64,000 bases of DNA from Mumia quercus (GTDB taxonomy: Bacteria > Actinomycetota > Actinomycetes > Propionibacteriales > Nocardioidaceae): the NCBI RefSeq assembly GCF_025506335.1, contig NZ_JANZYO010000001.1, positions 404,074 through 468,073 of the forward strand, in the 5' to 3' direction. Position numbers and translations under genes: made by a program. Below, piece by piece: positions 37,063 through 45,884 of this stretch; the first letter of the stretch is position 1; each line of letters opens with the position of its first letter. The notes under the pieces were generated by a model. That model was not told where the DNA came from, ran no database searches, and saw only the letters and a program-made list of their open reading frames with translations.

Positions 37063-38211
37063 TCAGAGGCCCAGGCCGCGGCCGACGATCTCCTTCATGA
37101 TCTCGGTCGTGCCGCCGTAGATGGTCGTGATCCGGGCGTCCTCGTAGTCGCGGGCGATCCGGTACTCGCGCATGTAGCCGTAGCCGCCGTGCAGCTGGAG
37201 GCAGCGGTTGACGATGCGCACGTGCTGCTCGGTGCACCACCACTTGGCGGCAGCGGCCTCCTCGGCGCTCAGCTGCCCTTCGACGTGGCGGCGCACCATC
37301 TCGTCGAGGTAGACGCGGGTGACCTGGAGCTCGGTCGCGATCTCGGCGAGCACGAAGCGGGTGTTCTGGAAGCTGCCGATCGGCTGCCCGAAGGCCTGCC
37401 TGTCCTTCACGTACGCGAGGGTGCGCTCGAACGAGCCCTCGGCGGCGGCGACGGAGGCGGCCGCGATCGAGATGCGCTCTTGGGGGAGGTTGCGGACCAG
37501 ACCCATGAACCCCTCGCCCTCGGCGCCGAGCAGGTTCGCGGCAGGGACCCGGACGTCCTCGAAGAAGAGCTCGCTGGTGTCTTGGGCGTGCAGGCCGATC
37601 TTGTCGAGGTTGCGGCCGCGGGAGAACCCGGGCATGCCTTCCTCGATCACGAGCAGGCTGAGGCCACGGTGGCGGTCGTCGGACGTCCGGACCGCGGTGG
37701 CGACCAGGTCGGCGTTCTGGCCGTTGGAGATGAACGTCTTGGCGCCGTTGACGACGTACTCGTCGCCGTCGCGCACGGCGCGGGTCTTGATCCCGGCGAG
37801 GTCGCTGCCCGTCCCGGGCTCGGTCATCGCGATCGCCGTGATCAGCTCGCCGCGGGCGATGCCGGGCAGCCAGCGCGCCTTCTGCTCGTCGTTGGTGAGA
37901 CCGGTGAAGTACGGGAAGACGATGTCGTTCTGGAGCGCCACGCACCCCATCCCGCTGCTCACCGGGTTGCGGGCGATCTCCTCGCCCATGATCGCGTTCA
38001 GGCGGAAGTCGTCGACCCCGCCGCCGCCGTACTCCTCGGGGATCGAGAAGCCGAGGATCCCGTCGGCGGCGGCCGCGGTGAACAGGTCGCGGTCGACCTT
38101 GCCCTCGGTCTCCCACCGCTCGGCGTTCGGGACGACGTGCTTCTCGATGAAGGCTGCCACGGTCTCCCGGAAGGCCTCGTGGTCCGCGTCGTACAGGGTG
38201 CGGTGCGTCAT
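37063..38211 (-). CDS. Acyl-CoA dehydrogenase (long-chain type)
   Basis: A 382-residue flavoenzyme introducing the trans-2 double bond. The signatures are [20 protein letters not shown] and [15 protein letters not shown]. At the position where medium-chain enzymes carry the catalytic Glu the sequence is IYGGTTEIM, with Gly. The long-chain/isovaleryl class instead uses a Glu in the earlier helix, and Glu258/Glu262 ([13 protein letters not shown]) are well placed. It heads the fadA-fadB operon and probably takes long or branched substrates. Confidence 0.92.
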   Translation of the reverse strand: MTHRTLYDADHEAFRETVAAFIEKHVVPNAERWETEGKVDRDLFTAAAADGILGFSIPEEYGGGGVDDFRLNAIMGEEIARNPVSSGMGCVALQNDIVFPYFTGLTNDEQKARWLPGIARGELITAIAMTEPGTGSDLAGIKTRAVRDGDEYVVNGAKTFISNGQNADLVATAVRTSDDRHRGLSLLVIEEGMPGFSRGRNLDKIGLHAQDTSELFFEDVRVPAANLLGAEGEGFMGLVRNLPQERISIAAASVAAAEGSFERTLAYVKDRQAFGQPIGSFQNTRFVLAEIATELQVTRVYLDEMVRRHVEGQLSAEEAAAAKWWCTEQHVRIVNRCLQLHGGYGYMREYRIARDYEDARITTIYGGTTEIMKEIVGRGLGL

Positions 38212-38275
38212 CGGCGCCCCTCTCTGTCGGAGACGAGCGCAGACCTGTCGTCCACCCCGTCTGGCTCTTCACAGG

Positions 38276-38305
38276 ACCGTAGCGGCGCCGGGATGGTTTT
38301 TACAA
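38276..38305 (-). promoter_or_regulatory. Putative promoter of the beta-oxidation operon
   Basis: On the minus strand TTGTAA (38305-38300) and TACGGT (38281-38276) are separated by 18 bp and lie 65 bp before the dehydrogenase ATG. They sit at the edge of an AT-rich island (about 38295-38325) that stands out in this GC-rich region and may hold the operator. Confidence 0.4.
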
Positions 38306-38332
38306 GAGATTAGAAAATCGAGATCGCAGCGT

Positions 38333-39001
38333 TCAGGGGCCCGAGGGCGGCTCCACGGGGAGGCGGTCGCGGATCGACACCCAGCCGTGGCGGATGTGCG
38401 ACCGCATCGCGGACTCGGCCCACTCGGGGTCGCCGGCGCGCAGGGCCGCGACGATCTCGTGGTGCTGGTCGAGGCTGCGGCGCAGCGCCTCGGGCGGGTA
38501 GTGGGCGAAGGTGTTGTGGACCAAGGGAGTGTGGATCACCGACGCCAGCAGCGAGCCGAGGCGCGCCCGGCCGGCAGCCTCCACGATCCCCGTGTGGAAG
38601 CGGTTGTTGAGCGCGGTGACCGCGTCGAGGTCGTGGACCCCGGCGGCACGGGTCATCGCGCTCGCGAGGTCCGACAGCGCGCCGACGTCGAGCGCGTCCG
38701 AGGTCGCCGCACGCCGCGCGCCGTACGGCTCGAGCATGCTGCGGATCTCGAAGATCTCCTCGACGTCCTCGATGCCCCAGCTCTGGACCTGGACGCCCCG
38801 GTGCCGCTCGTGCCGGACGAGCCCGTCGGCCGCCAGGCGGCGCAGCGCTTCGCGCACGGGCGTACGGCTCACGCCGAGGTCGTGGGCCAGGTCCTCCTCC
38901 CGCAACCACTCGCCGCCATAGCGTCGCCCGGACAGGATCTGCGCCCTGATGGCCTCGTACGTGCGCTCCGTGCTCGCGCCGAAGTCGATCTTCTCCGCCA
39001 T
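38333..39001 (-). CDS. GntR-family regulator (FCD/FadR subfamily)
   Basis: A 222-residue protein. The winged helix (about 12-72, with LAHDLGVSRTPVREALRRLA) is followed by an all-helical FCD ligand domain whose metal-binding histidines and Asp are visible (NNRFHTGIV, DQHHEIV, RSHIRHG). The ATG at 39001 lacks a ribosome site but TATTCT on the minus strand (39016-39011) lies nine bases upstream, near-leaderless. A longer frame from ATG 39043 would place coding sequence over the operator and is less likely. It is divergent from the CoA-transferase operon, with matching operator sites on both sides. Confidence 0.9.
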   Translation of the reverse strand: MAEKIDFGASTERTYEAIRAQILSGRRYGGEWLREEDLAHDLGVSRTPVREALRRLAADGLVRHERHRGVQVQSWGIEDVEEIFEIRSMLEPYGARRAATSDALDVGALSDLASAMTRAAGVHDLDAVTALNNRFHTGIVEAAGRARLGSLLASVIHTPLVHNTFAHYPPEALRRSLDQHHEIVAALRAGDPEWAESAMRSHIRHGWVSIRDRLPVEPPSGP

Positions 39002-39037
39002 GAGGCCGGGAGAATAGCAGGGCTCACCCAGACCAGA

Positions 39038-39052
39038 TTGCATACAACTCCG
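39038..39052. promoter_or_regulatory. GntR operator candidate, regulator-proximal copy
   Basis: TTGCATACAACTCCG matches TTGTATACGACTCTG at 39148-39162 at 12 of 15 positions (TTGYATACRACTCYG). The centre is the GTATAC-like core expected for FadR/FCD-subfamily sites. It overlaps the likely -35 region of the GntR gene, suggesting autoregulation. Confidence 0.55.
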
Positions 39053-39147
39053 AAGTTCGGTCAGATCCCTTGACCTGGACGCCTGCCCGACTCTAGTGTC
39101 TCTCGCATTCTCGGTGTGATCTACGTCTCGGTCGAATATCTACCGGT

Positions 39148-39162
39148 TTGTATACGACTCTG
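39148..39162. promoter_or_regulatory. GntR operator candidate, CoA-transferase-proximal copy
   Basis: The second copy of the TTGYATACRACTCYG element, with a perfect GTATAC core at 39150-39155. It ends just before the GGGAGG ribosome site of the CoA-transferase gene, so bound protein would block transcription or translation start of the whole hyu operon. Confidence 0.55.
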
Positions 39163-39174
39163 GGAGGTCTGCGG

Positions 39175-40380
39175 GTGACAGATCATGCCGCCGCGGCCCT
39201 TTCGGACGTCCGGGTGATCGAGATGGGACAGCTCCTCGCGGGGCCGTTCTGCGGTCAGCTCCTCGGAGACTTCGGCGCCGACGTCATCAAGGTCGAGGAC
39301 CCTGGTCCGGGCGACCCGATGAGGCAGTGGGGCCGCGAGAAGCCGCACGGTCTCTCGTTGTGGTGGCCCGTTGTCGCGCGCAACAAGCGGTCTGTGACGG
39401 CCAACCTGCGCGACCCGCGCGGGCAGGAGATCGTCCGCGAGCTGGTCGCGCAGTCCGACGTCCTCGTCGAGAACTTCCGCCCAGGCACGCTCGAGCGCTG
39501 GGGGCTCGCACCGCAGGCGCTGTGGGAGATCAACCCACGCCTGGTGGTGACGCGGGTGACCGGCTTCGGCCAGACCGGCCCGTACGCCGGCCGTGCGGGC
39601 TACGGCTCGATCGGCGAGGCGATGGGCGGCATCCGCTACATCACGGGCGACCCCGACAAGCCGCCCGCACGCACCGGGGTGTCGCTCGGCGACTCGCTGG
39701 CCGCGACCTTCGCCTGCGTCGGCACGCTCGTCGCCCTCCACGCACGCGAGCGCACCGGCCGGGGGCAGGTCGTCGACGCCGCCATCTACGAGTCCGTCCT
39801 GGCGCTGATGGAGTCGATGGTCCCCGAGTGGCAGATCGCGGGCTACCAGCGCGAGCGCACCGGCGCGGTGCTGCCCAACGTCTCGCCGAGCAACGTCTAC
39901 CCGACCCGCGACGGCGACGCCGTCCTCATCGCCGCCAACCAGGACACCGTGTTCCGGCGGCTGGCCGCGGTGATGGGACGACCAGCGCTCGCCGAGGACG
40001 AGCGCTACGCGACGCACAGCGCGCGTGGCGCGTCCATGGAGGAGCTGGACGCGCTGATCGCCCAGTGGACCGCCGGCATCGACGCCGACGACCTGCTCGA
40101 GCGCCTGAACGACGCAGGAGTGCCCGCCGGCCGGATCTACCGGGCGCGCGACATGCTCGAGGACCCTCACTTCGTGGCCCGCGAGGCCATCGTGCGGCTC
40201 AAGCACGCGACCCTCGGCGAGTTCCCCGTCCAGAACGTCGCCCCGAAGCTGTCGGCGACCCCAGGCTCCGTACGCCACCTGGGGCCGGCGCTCGGCGAGC
40301 ACAACGAGGACGTCTATCGCGGTCTGCTCGGGATGGACGACGAACGCTTCACCACGCTGCGTGACGACGGCGTGATCTGA
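39175..40380 (+). CDS. CaiB/BaiF-type (class III) CoA-transferase
   Basis: A 401-residue protein with the family N-terminus DVRVIEMGQLLAGPFCGQLLGDFGADVIKVE, here beginning near residue 12 and split by the interlocked-ring fold. Other motifs are TGFGQTGPYAGRAGYGSIGEA and GRGQVVDAAIYESVLALM. It moves CoA between carboxylic acids, activating a substrate without ATP. The GTG at 39175 follows GGGAGG by seven bases. It is the first gene of the operon with HyuA, HyuB, a hydrolase and an HMG-CoA-lyase-like enzyme. Confidence 0.92.
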   Translation: MTDHAAAALSDVRVIEMGQLLAGPFCGQLLGDFGADVIKVEDPGPGDPMRQWGREKPHGLSLWWPVVARNKRSVTANLRDPRGQEIVRELVAQSDVLVENFRPGTLERWGLAPQALWEINPRLVVTRVTGFGQTGPYAGRAGYGSIGEAMGGIRYITGDPDKPPARTGVSLGDSLAATFACVGTLVALHARERTGRGQVVDAAIYESVLALMESMVPEWQIAGYQRERTGAVLPNVSPSNVYPTRDGDAVLIAANQDTVFRRLAAVMGRPALAEDERYATHSARGASMEELDALIAQWTAGIDADDLLERLNDAGVPAGRIYRARDMLEDPHFVAREAIVRLKHATLGEFPVQNVAPKLSATPGSVRHLGPALGEHNEDVYRGLLGMDDERFTTLRDDGVI

Positions 40381-40405
40381 GGACACCTGACTGGAGGAGA
40401 CCCGT

Positions 40406-42490
40406 ATGACCTATCGGCTCGGTGTGGACGTCGGGGGCACGTTCACCGACATCCTGCTCGTCGACGAGCGCTCGGGGGAGACGTACCGCGCGAAGACCCC
40501 GTCCACCCCGCACGACCAGTCCGTCGGTGTGCTCAAGGGCATCACCCAGGCCTGCGAGAGCGCCGGCATCGGGCTCGACCAGGTCGGCGACGTCATGCAC
40601 GGCACAACCGTGGCGACCAACGCGATCCTCGAGGGCAAGGGCGCCCGCGTCGGCCTGGTCACGACGCGGGGGTTCCGCCAGGTCCTCCAGATCGCACGCT
40701 CGTTCGTCCCCGGCGGCCTGGCCGGCTGGATCATCTGGCCGAAGCCCGAGCCGCTCGCGGCGCTTGAGGACACCGTCGAGGTCGGCGGCCGCGTCGCGAG
40801 CGACGGCACGGTCGTCGAGGACCTCGACGAGGCCGACGTACGACGTGCGCTGGAGTCGCTGGCGTCGCAGGGCGTGGAAGCGCTGAGCATCAGTCTCATC
40901 AACTCCTACGCCAACGCCGACCACGAGCGCCGCGTCGCCAAGATCGCCGCGGAGATCCTGGGCGACGTCACGATCTCGGTGTCGTCGTCGGTGCTGCCGG
41001 AGCTGCGCGAGTACGAGCGGACGCTGACGACGGTCGCGAACGCGTACGTGCAGCCGAGCGTGGCGCGCTACACGACCAACCTCGGCAACGAGCTCGCCGC
41101 CTCGGGGATCGACGGCAACCTCTACATGCTGCGCAGCGACGGCGGGCTCACCTCGGCCGCAGCCGCCGCCGACAACCCCGTCTCGCTGCTCCTGTCCGGG
41201 CCGGCCGGCGGCGTCACCGGTGCGGCGTGGGTGGCCGAGCAGGCGGGTTTCACCGACTTCCTGACCTTCGACATGGGCGGCACGTCCACGGACGTGGCGC
41301 TCGTCCAGGACCGCACACCCCGGATCGGCCGCGAGACGAAGGTCGGCGACCTCACCGTGCGTGCCACCTCGGTCGACGTCCGTACGGTCGGTGCGGGCGG
41401 CGGGTCCATCGCCCACGTGCCGCCGCTGACGCAGGCGCTGCGCGTCGGACCGCAGTCGGCCGGAGCGGTGCCCGGGCCGGCCGCGTACGGGCAGGGCGGG
41501 GCCGAGCCGACGGTCACCGACGCCAACGTCGTCCTCGGGTACCTGCCGACGTCGCTGGCCGGCGGAGAGGTGACGCTCGACCGCGACGCCGCGGTGACGG
41601 CGGTGCAGACGATCGTGGATGCGACCGACCTCGGCAGCGTCGAGGAGGCGGCCGAGGGCATCGTCGACATTGTCAACGAGAACATGCTCGGCGCCCTGCG
41701 GCTCGTGTCGGTGCAGCAGGGGTTCGACCCCCGTGACTTCGCGCTCGTCGCCTTCGGCGGGGCAGGCCCGCTGCACGCCAACGCGCTCGGCCGCCTGACC
41801 GGCGCGTGGCCGGTGATCATCCCGCCGTCGCCGGGCGTGCTGTGCGCGTACGGCGACGCGACGACGAGCATGCGCGACGAGGCCGTCCGTACGCTCATGC
41901 GGCCGTTCTCGGCGCTCGACGACGACAGCCTTCGCGACGTCCTGTCGGAGCTCGCCGAGGACGCGCGTGCGTCCCTGCTGCGCGACGGCCTCGACGAGGA
42001 CGCGCTCACCGTCACCTACGCCGCCGACCTGCGCTACCACGGACAGGGCTTCGAGATCCCGGTGCAGATCGACCTGAGCACCTTCGACGGGAGCGGTGCC
42101 GGGCTCGACGCGCTCCGTCGGTCCTTCGACCGCGAGCACGAGCGGCTCTTCTCCTTCCTCCTCGACAACGAGCACGAGATCGTCACGGTGCGCGCCACGG
42201 CGACCGGCCCCCGCCCGGCGGTGAGCGCCCCCACGCTCACCGCCGGTGGCGGAGACCCGTCGGCCGCGCGGACGTCCACGCAGCAGATCTGGGTCGACGG
42301 AGGGCCGGTCGACGCCGGCATCTTCCAGCGCGACCTCCTCCGCGGTGGCGACGTCGTCGAAGGGCCCGCGATCGTCACCGAGATGGACTCCACCACCCTC
42401 GTGCTCCCTGGGCACACCGCGACGGTCCATCCCAGCGGCAGCCTGCTCATTCGACCCCTCGACCACACCGGCACCGGTACGGAGGCCTGA
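40406..42490 (+). CDS. Hydantoinase/oxoprolinase A subunit (HyuA family)
   Basis: A 694-residue protein of the actin-like ATPase class. GVDVGGTFTDILLVDE opens the phosphate-binding fold, FDMGGTSTDVALVQD lies near 290-304, and the C-terminal family motif is LVAFGGAGPLHANALGRL. It pairs with HyuB four bases downstream. Such pairs include 5-oxoprolinase, N-methylhydantoinase and acetone or acetophenone carboxylases, all of which use ATP to open or carboxylate a carbonyl. Which reaction applies cannot be read from the sequence. Confidence 0.93.
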   Translation: MTYRLGVDVGGTFTDILLVDERSGETYRAKTPSTPHDQSVGVLKGITQACESAGIGLDQVGDVMHGTTVATNAILEGKGARVGLVTTRGFRQVLQIARSFVPGGLAGWIIWPKPEPLAALEDTVEVGGRVASDGTVVEDLDEADVRRALESLASQGVEALSISLINSYANADHERRVAKIAAEILGDVTISVSSSVLPELREYERTLTTVANAYVQPSVARYTTNLGNELAASGIDGNLYMLRSDGGLTSAAAAADNPVSLLLSGPAGGVTGAAWVAEQAGFTDFLTFDMGGTSTDVALVQDRTPRIGRETKVGDLTVRATSVDVRTVGAGGGSIAHVPPLTQALRVGPQSAGAVPGPAAYGQGGAEPTVTDANVVLGYLPTSLAGGEVTLDRDAAVTAVQTIVDATDLGSVEEAAEGIVDIVNENMLGALRLVSVQQGFDPRDFALVAFGGAGPLHANALGRLTGAWPVIIPPSPGVLCAYGDATTSMRDEAVRTLMRPFSALDDDSLRDVLSELAEDARASLLRDGLDEDALTVTYAADLRYHGQGFEIPVQIDLSTFDGSGAGLDALRRSFDREHERLFSFLLDNEHEIVTVRATATGPRPAVSAPTLTAGGGDPSAARTSTQQIWVDGGPVDAGIFQRDLLRGGDVVEGPAIVTEMDSTTLVLPGHTATVHPSGSLLIRPLDHTGTGTEA

Positions 42491-42494
42491 GACC

Positions 42495-44366
42495 ATGGCA
42501 CAGCTCATCGAGACCGCGACCACCCCGTTGTCGCCGGTCGACGTCGACGTCATCACCCTCGACCTGGTCGAGAACGCGCTGCGCAACGCGCGGTACGAGA
42601 TGGACGAGGTGCTGTTCCGTACGGCGCTCTCGCCGGGGATCCGCGAGCAGCACGACGAGTTCCCGCTGATCGGCGACCCCGAGGGCAAGATGGTCGTCGG
42701 CCAGTTCGGGCTGTCGATCCCCGACTTCCTCGAGAACTTCGACGGCACCATCGAGGAGGGCGACGTCCTCCTGACCTCCGACCCGTACTCGTGCGGAGCC
42801 GCGATCAGCCACGCCAACGACTGGCTGGTCGTCATGCCGATCTACTTCGAAGGACGCATCGTCGGCTGGTCGTCGATGTTCGGGCACATGTCCGACGTCG
42901 GCGGCAAGACGCCCGCGTCGATGCCGACCGACGCCCGCACGATCTACGAGGAGGGCGTCGTCATCCCGCCCTTCAAGCTCTACAAGAAGGGCGTGCTCGA
43001 CGAGGACGCGCTGCGGATCATCCTCAACCAGGTCCGCAAGCCCGACTGGAACCGCGCGGACCTCAACGGGCTCGTCGCCGCGTGCCGTACGGCCGGTCGG
43101 CGGGTCCAGGAGCTGTGTGCCCGCTTCGGCGCCGACACGTACACGTCGGCCCTCGACGCGCTGCTCGACCGCAACTATCGGGCGATGAAGGCGCTGCTGC
43201 AGATGGTGTTCAAGGACGGTGAGACGCTGTCGTTCACCGACTACATCTGCGACGACGGCGTCGGCTACGGCCCGTACGAGCTCAAGCTCAGCCTGACCCG
43301 CAACGGCGACAAGGTGCTGCTGGACTTCACGGGCAGCAGTCCCCAGGCGCAGGGCCCGATCAACTACTTCATCAACGAGAACCTCGTGCGGATGTTCTTC
43401 GGGATCTACATGATCACCGTGGCCGACCCGCAGATCCTCTGGAACGACGGGTTCTACCCCCTGGTCGACGTCGAGATCCCGGAGGACTCGTTCTGGAAGC
43501 CGAGGTTCCCCGCGGCGCTGAACGCCCGCAACCACGGCATCGGGCGCGTCTTCGACCTGTTCGGCGGCCTTCTCGGTCAGACGAACCCCGACCTGCTCAA
43601 CGCGGCGGGCTTCTCGTCGTCGCCGCACTTCATGTACTCGGGCAACTACAGCGAGGGCGAGCGCAAGGGCGAGTGGTTCCAGCTGTACTCGATCGGGTTC
43701 GGCGGCATCCCGGGCCGCCCGATCGGCGACGGCCCCGACGGCCACTCGCTGTGGCCCTCGTTCGTCAACATCCCCTGTGAGTACCTCGAGTCCTACTACC
43801 CGCTGCGCGTCGAGGCGTGGGAGACCGTCGCCGACACCGGCGGGGCGGGCCTGCACCGAGGCGGCAACGCGGTCGACGTCGCGTACCGGTTCCTCGAGCC
43901 GGGGACGATCGCGATCCACGACGACCGGTGGCTCACCTACCCCTGGGGTGTCAACGGCGGTGCGCCCGGCGCCCGCGGCACCAAGTGGCTCGAGCGCGCC
44001 GACGGCACCCGCGAGGTCTTGCCGAGCAAGGTGCACGACGTCCCGGTCGCGCGCGGCGACGTCCTCCACTTCGTGACGTGGGGCGGTGGCGGTTGGGGCG
44101 ACCCGCTCGCCCGCGACCCCGAGCTCGTCGGACTGGAGGTACGCCGCGGGCTGGTGACGGTCGACGGCGCCCGCCGGTACGGGGTGGTGTGCGACGAGAG
44201 CGGCACGGTCGACGCGTCGGCGACCGAGTCGCTGCGCTCGGCGTTGCGCGAGGAGCGTCCCGACGTGCTGCCGACGTTCGACTCCGGCCCGCCGCTGGAG
44301 GAGATCCTCGCCCGTTGCGAGGAGGAGACAGGCCTCCCCGCGCCGAAGCCGCCGGTGCCTCTGTGA
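42495..44366 (+). CDS. Hydantoinase B subunit (HyuB family)
   Basis: A 623-residue partner of HyuA. Conserved segments include EMDEVLFRTALSPGIREQHD near the N-terminus, LTSDPYSCGAAISHANDW, FGHMSDVGGKTP (metal-ligand region) and the C-terminal LHFVTWGGGGWGDPLARDP. Length exceeds plain HyuB (about 520), as in carboxylase-type beta subunits. GGAGG precedes the ATG at longer spacing. It overlaps the following hydrolase gene by 4 bp. Confidence 0.92.
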   Translation: MAQLIETATTPLSPVDVDVITLDLVENALRNARYEMDEVLFRTALSPGIREQHDEFPLIGDPEGKMVVGQFGLSIPDFLENFDGTIEEGDVLLTSDPYSCGAAISHANDWLVVMPIYFEGRIVGWSSMFGHMSDVGGKTPASMPTDARTIYEEGVVIPPFKLYKKGVLDEDALRIILNQVRKPDWNRADLNGLVAACRTAGRRVQELCARFGADTYTSALDALLDRNYRAMKALLQMVFKDGETLSFTDYICDDGVGYGPYELKLSLTRNGDKVLLDFTGSSPQAQGPINYFINENLVRMFFGIYMITVADPQILWNDGFYPLVDVEIPEDSFWKPRFPAALNARNHGIGRVFDLFGGLLGQTNPDLLNAAGFSSSPHFMYSGNYSEGERKGEWFQLYSIGFGGIPGRPIGDGPDGHSLWPSFVNIPCEYLESYYPLRVEAWETVADTGGAGLHRGGNAVDVAYRFLEPGTIAIHDDRWLTYPWGVNGGAPGARGTKWLERADGTREVLPSKVHDVPVARGDVLHFVTWGGGGWGDPLARDPELVGLEVRRGLVTVDGARRYGVVCDESGTVDASATESLRSALREERPDVLPTFDSGPPLEEILARCEEETGLPAPKPPVPL

Positions 44367-44989
44367 GTCCGCTGCCGGCGGACATGTTCCCGCCAACGCT
44401 GGGCGTCGGGCTTCCCCCGGGTCGGCGCCCAGCGTTGGTGTCAGTCGATCTCGTCCAGGCGTACTTCGACCCCGGCTCCGCGCTCTGCCTGCCGTCCGAG
44501 GCGGTGCTCGGCCCGGCGGCCCGGGTGCTGGACGGCGCCCGGCAGGCGGGCGTACCCGTCGTTCACACGCGGGTCGCGTACGACGCGGGTGGCGCCGACG
44601 GCGGCGTCTTCCTGCGCAAGCTGCCGGCGCTGGCGGGGTTCGCGGGCGGCGGGCCACTGTCGCAGATCGTGAAGGAGGTCGCGCCGGCGCCCGGGGAGCC
44701 GGTGATCGTCAAGCAGTACGCGAGCGCGTTCTTCGGGACGTCGCTCTCGTCCACGCTCACCTCGCACGGCGTCGACACGCTGCTCGTCGTGGGGGTCAGC
44801 ACCAGCGGGTGCGTCCGCGCGACGGCGGTCGACGCGCTCCAGCACGGGCTCGTGCCGGTGGTGGTCCGCGACGCCGTCGCCGATCGGGCGGAGGGGCCGC
44901 ACGAGGCCAACCTGTACGACCTGCAGGCGAAGTACGCGCAGGTGGTCTCGGAGGACGAGGCGCTCGACTACCTGGCAGGTCTGCGATGA
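44363..44989 (+). CDS. Isochorismatase-family (N-carbamoylsarcosine amidase-like) cysteine hydrolase
   Basis: A 208-residue protein with the catalytic triad: Asp in LVSVDLVQAYF, Lys in VIVKQYASAFFG and Cys in GVSTSGCVRATAVDA. The best match is to the N-carbamoylsarcosine/ureidoacrylate amidase subgroup, which hydrolyses carbamoyl or amide groups. A GTG at 44363 overlaps the HyuB stop, setting the start. Position between HyuAB and the lyase suggests that a ring opened by HyuAB is deamidated or decarbamoylated here. Confidence 0.9.
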   Translation: MSPLPADMFPPTLGVGLPPGRRPALVSVDLVQAYFDPGSALCLPSEAVLGPAARVLDGARQAGVPVVHTRVAYDAGGADGGVFLRKLPALAGFAGGGPLSQIVKEVAPAPGEPVIVKQYASAFFGTSLSSTLTSHGVDTLLVVGVSTSGCVRATAVDALQHGLVPVVVRDAVADRAEGPHEANLYDLQAKYAQVVSEDEALDYLAGLR

Positions 44990-45879
44990 GCGTGGTCGTC
45001 TGCGAGGTGTCCCCGCGCGACGGCCTGCAGAACGAGTCGGTGGTCCTGCCCACCGAGGCGAAGGTGGAGCTGGTCTCGCGGGCGCTCGCCGCCGGGGCGC
45101 GGCGGATCGAGGCGGTGAGCTTCGTGAACCCTCAGCGCGTGCCGCAGATGGCCGACGCCGAAGCGGTGATGTCGGCCGTCCCCCGCAGCGACGACGTCGC
45201 GTACGCCGGTCTCGTGATGAACCGGCGCGGGCTCGACCGAGCGCTCGCCGCGGCGGTGGACGAGGTCAACGTGGTCGTCGTCGCGACCGACACCTTCTGC
45301 CGCCGCAACCAGGGCACGACGACTGCCGAGGCGTGCGACGCCGCCGCCGAGATCGTCGCGGACGCGCGCGCTGCCGGCGTCGCCACCACGGTCACGGTCG
45401 GTGCCGCGTTCGGGTGCCCGTTCGAGGGAGAGGTGTCGACCGCGCGCCTCGACGAGGTGGTCGCCCGCGTGGCCGAGGCCGGGGCCGACGAGATCGCGCT
45501 GGCCGACACCATCGGCGTCGCCGTCCCGGCCGCCGTGACCGAACGGCTCGCGCTGCTTGCACGCCGCGCCACGTCGGGCACGAGGCGACGGCTCCACCTC
45601 CACGACACCCGCAACACCGGCGTCGCGAACGCGGTCGCGGGCGTCGCGGCCGGGGTCGACGTCCTCGACGCCAGCATCGGCGGCGTCGGCGGGTGCCCGT
45701 TCGCGCCGAACGCCACGGGCAACGTCGCGACCGAGGACCTCGTCTACACGTTCGCGCGCTCCGGCATCGAGACCGGGCTCGACCTCGCGACGCTCATCGA
45801 CGCCGCCGGGTGGCTCGAGGGTGAGATCGGCCGTCGGCTCCCCAGCGCGCTGCTGCGGGCAGGCCCGTTCCCGTCTTAG
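44986..45879 (+). CDS. Hydroxymethylglutaryl-CoA lyase-like aldolase
   Basis: A 297-residue TIM-barrel lyase. The N-terminal SPRDGLQNE holds the catalytic Arg/Asp, LHLHDTRN supplies metal histidines, and Cys237 lies in the signature GGVGGCPFAPNATGNV. HMG-CoA lyases cleave HMG-CoA to acetyl-CoA and acetoacetate; relatives cleave other 3-hydroxy-acyl-CoAs. ATGA overlap with the hydrolase gene places it last in the CaiB-Hyu operon, where a CoA thioester made by the transferase could be cleaved. It ends five bases from the convergent ppk2 gene. Confidence 0.9.
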   Translation: MSVVVCEVSPRDGLQNESVVLPTEAKVELVSRALAAGARRIEAVSFVNPQRVPQMADAEAVMSAVPRSDDVAYAGLVMNRRGLDRALAAAVDEVNVVVVATDTFCRRNQGTTTAEACDAAAEIVADARAAGVATTVTVGAAFGCPFEGEVSTARLDEVVARVAEAGADEIALADTIGVAVPAAVTERLALLARRATSGTRRRLHLHDTRNTGVANAVAGVAAGVDVLDASIGGVGGCPFAPNATGNVATEDLVYTFARSGIETGLDLATLIDAAGWLEGEIGRRLPSALLRAGPFPS

Positions 45880-45884
45880 CCGTC

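Noticed and set aside
38947-39043. Longer GntR start at ATG 39043
   Set aside because: It would place the first codons over the operator-like repeat; the ATG at 39001 begins just before the winged helix and has a suitable -10 box.
40349-42835. An 828-codon minus-strand frame across HyuA
   Set aside because: Shadow of the hyuA gene, no domain recognisable.
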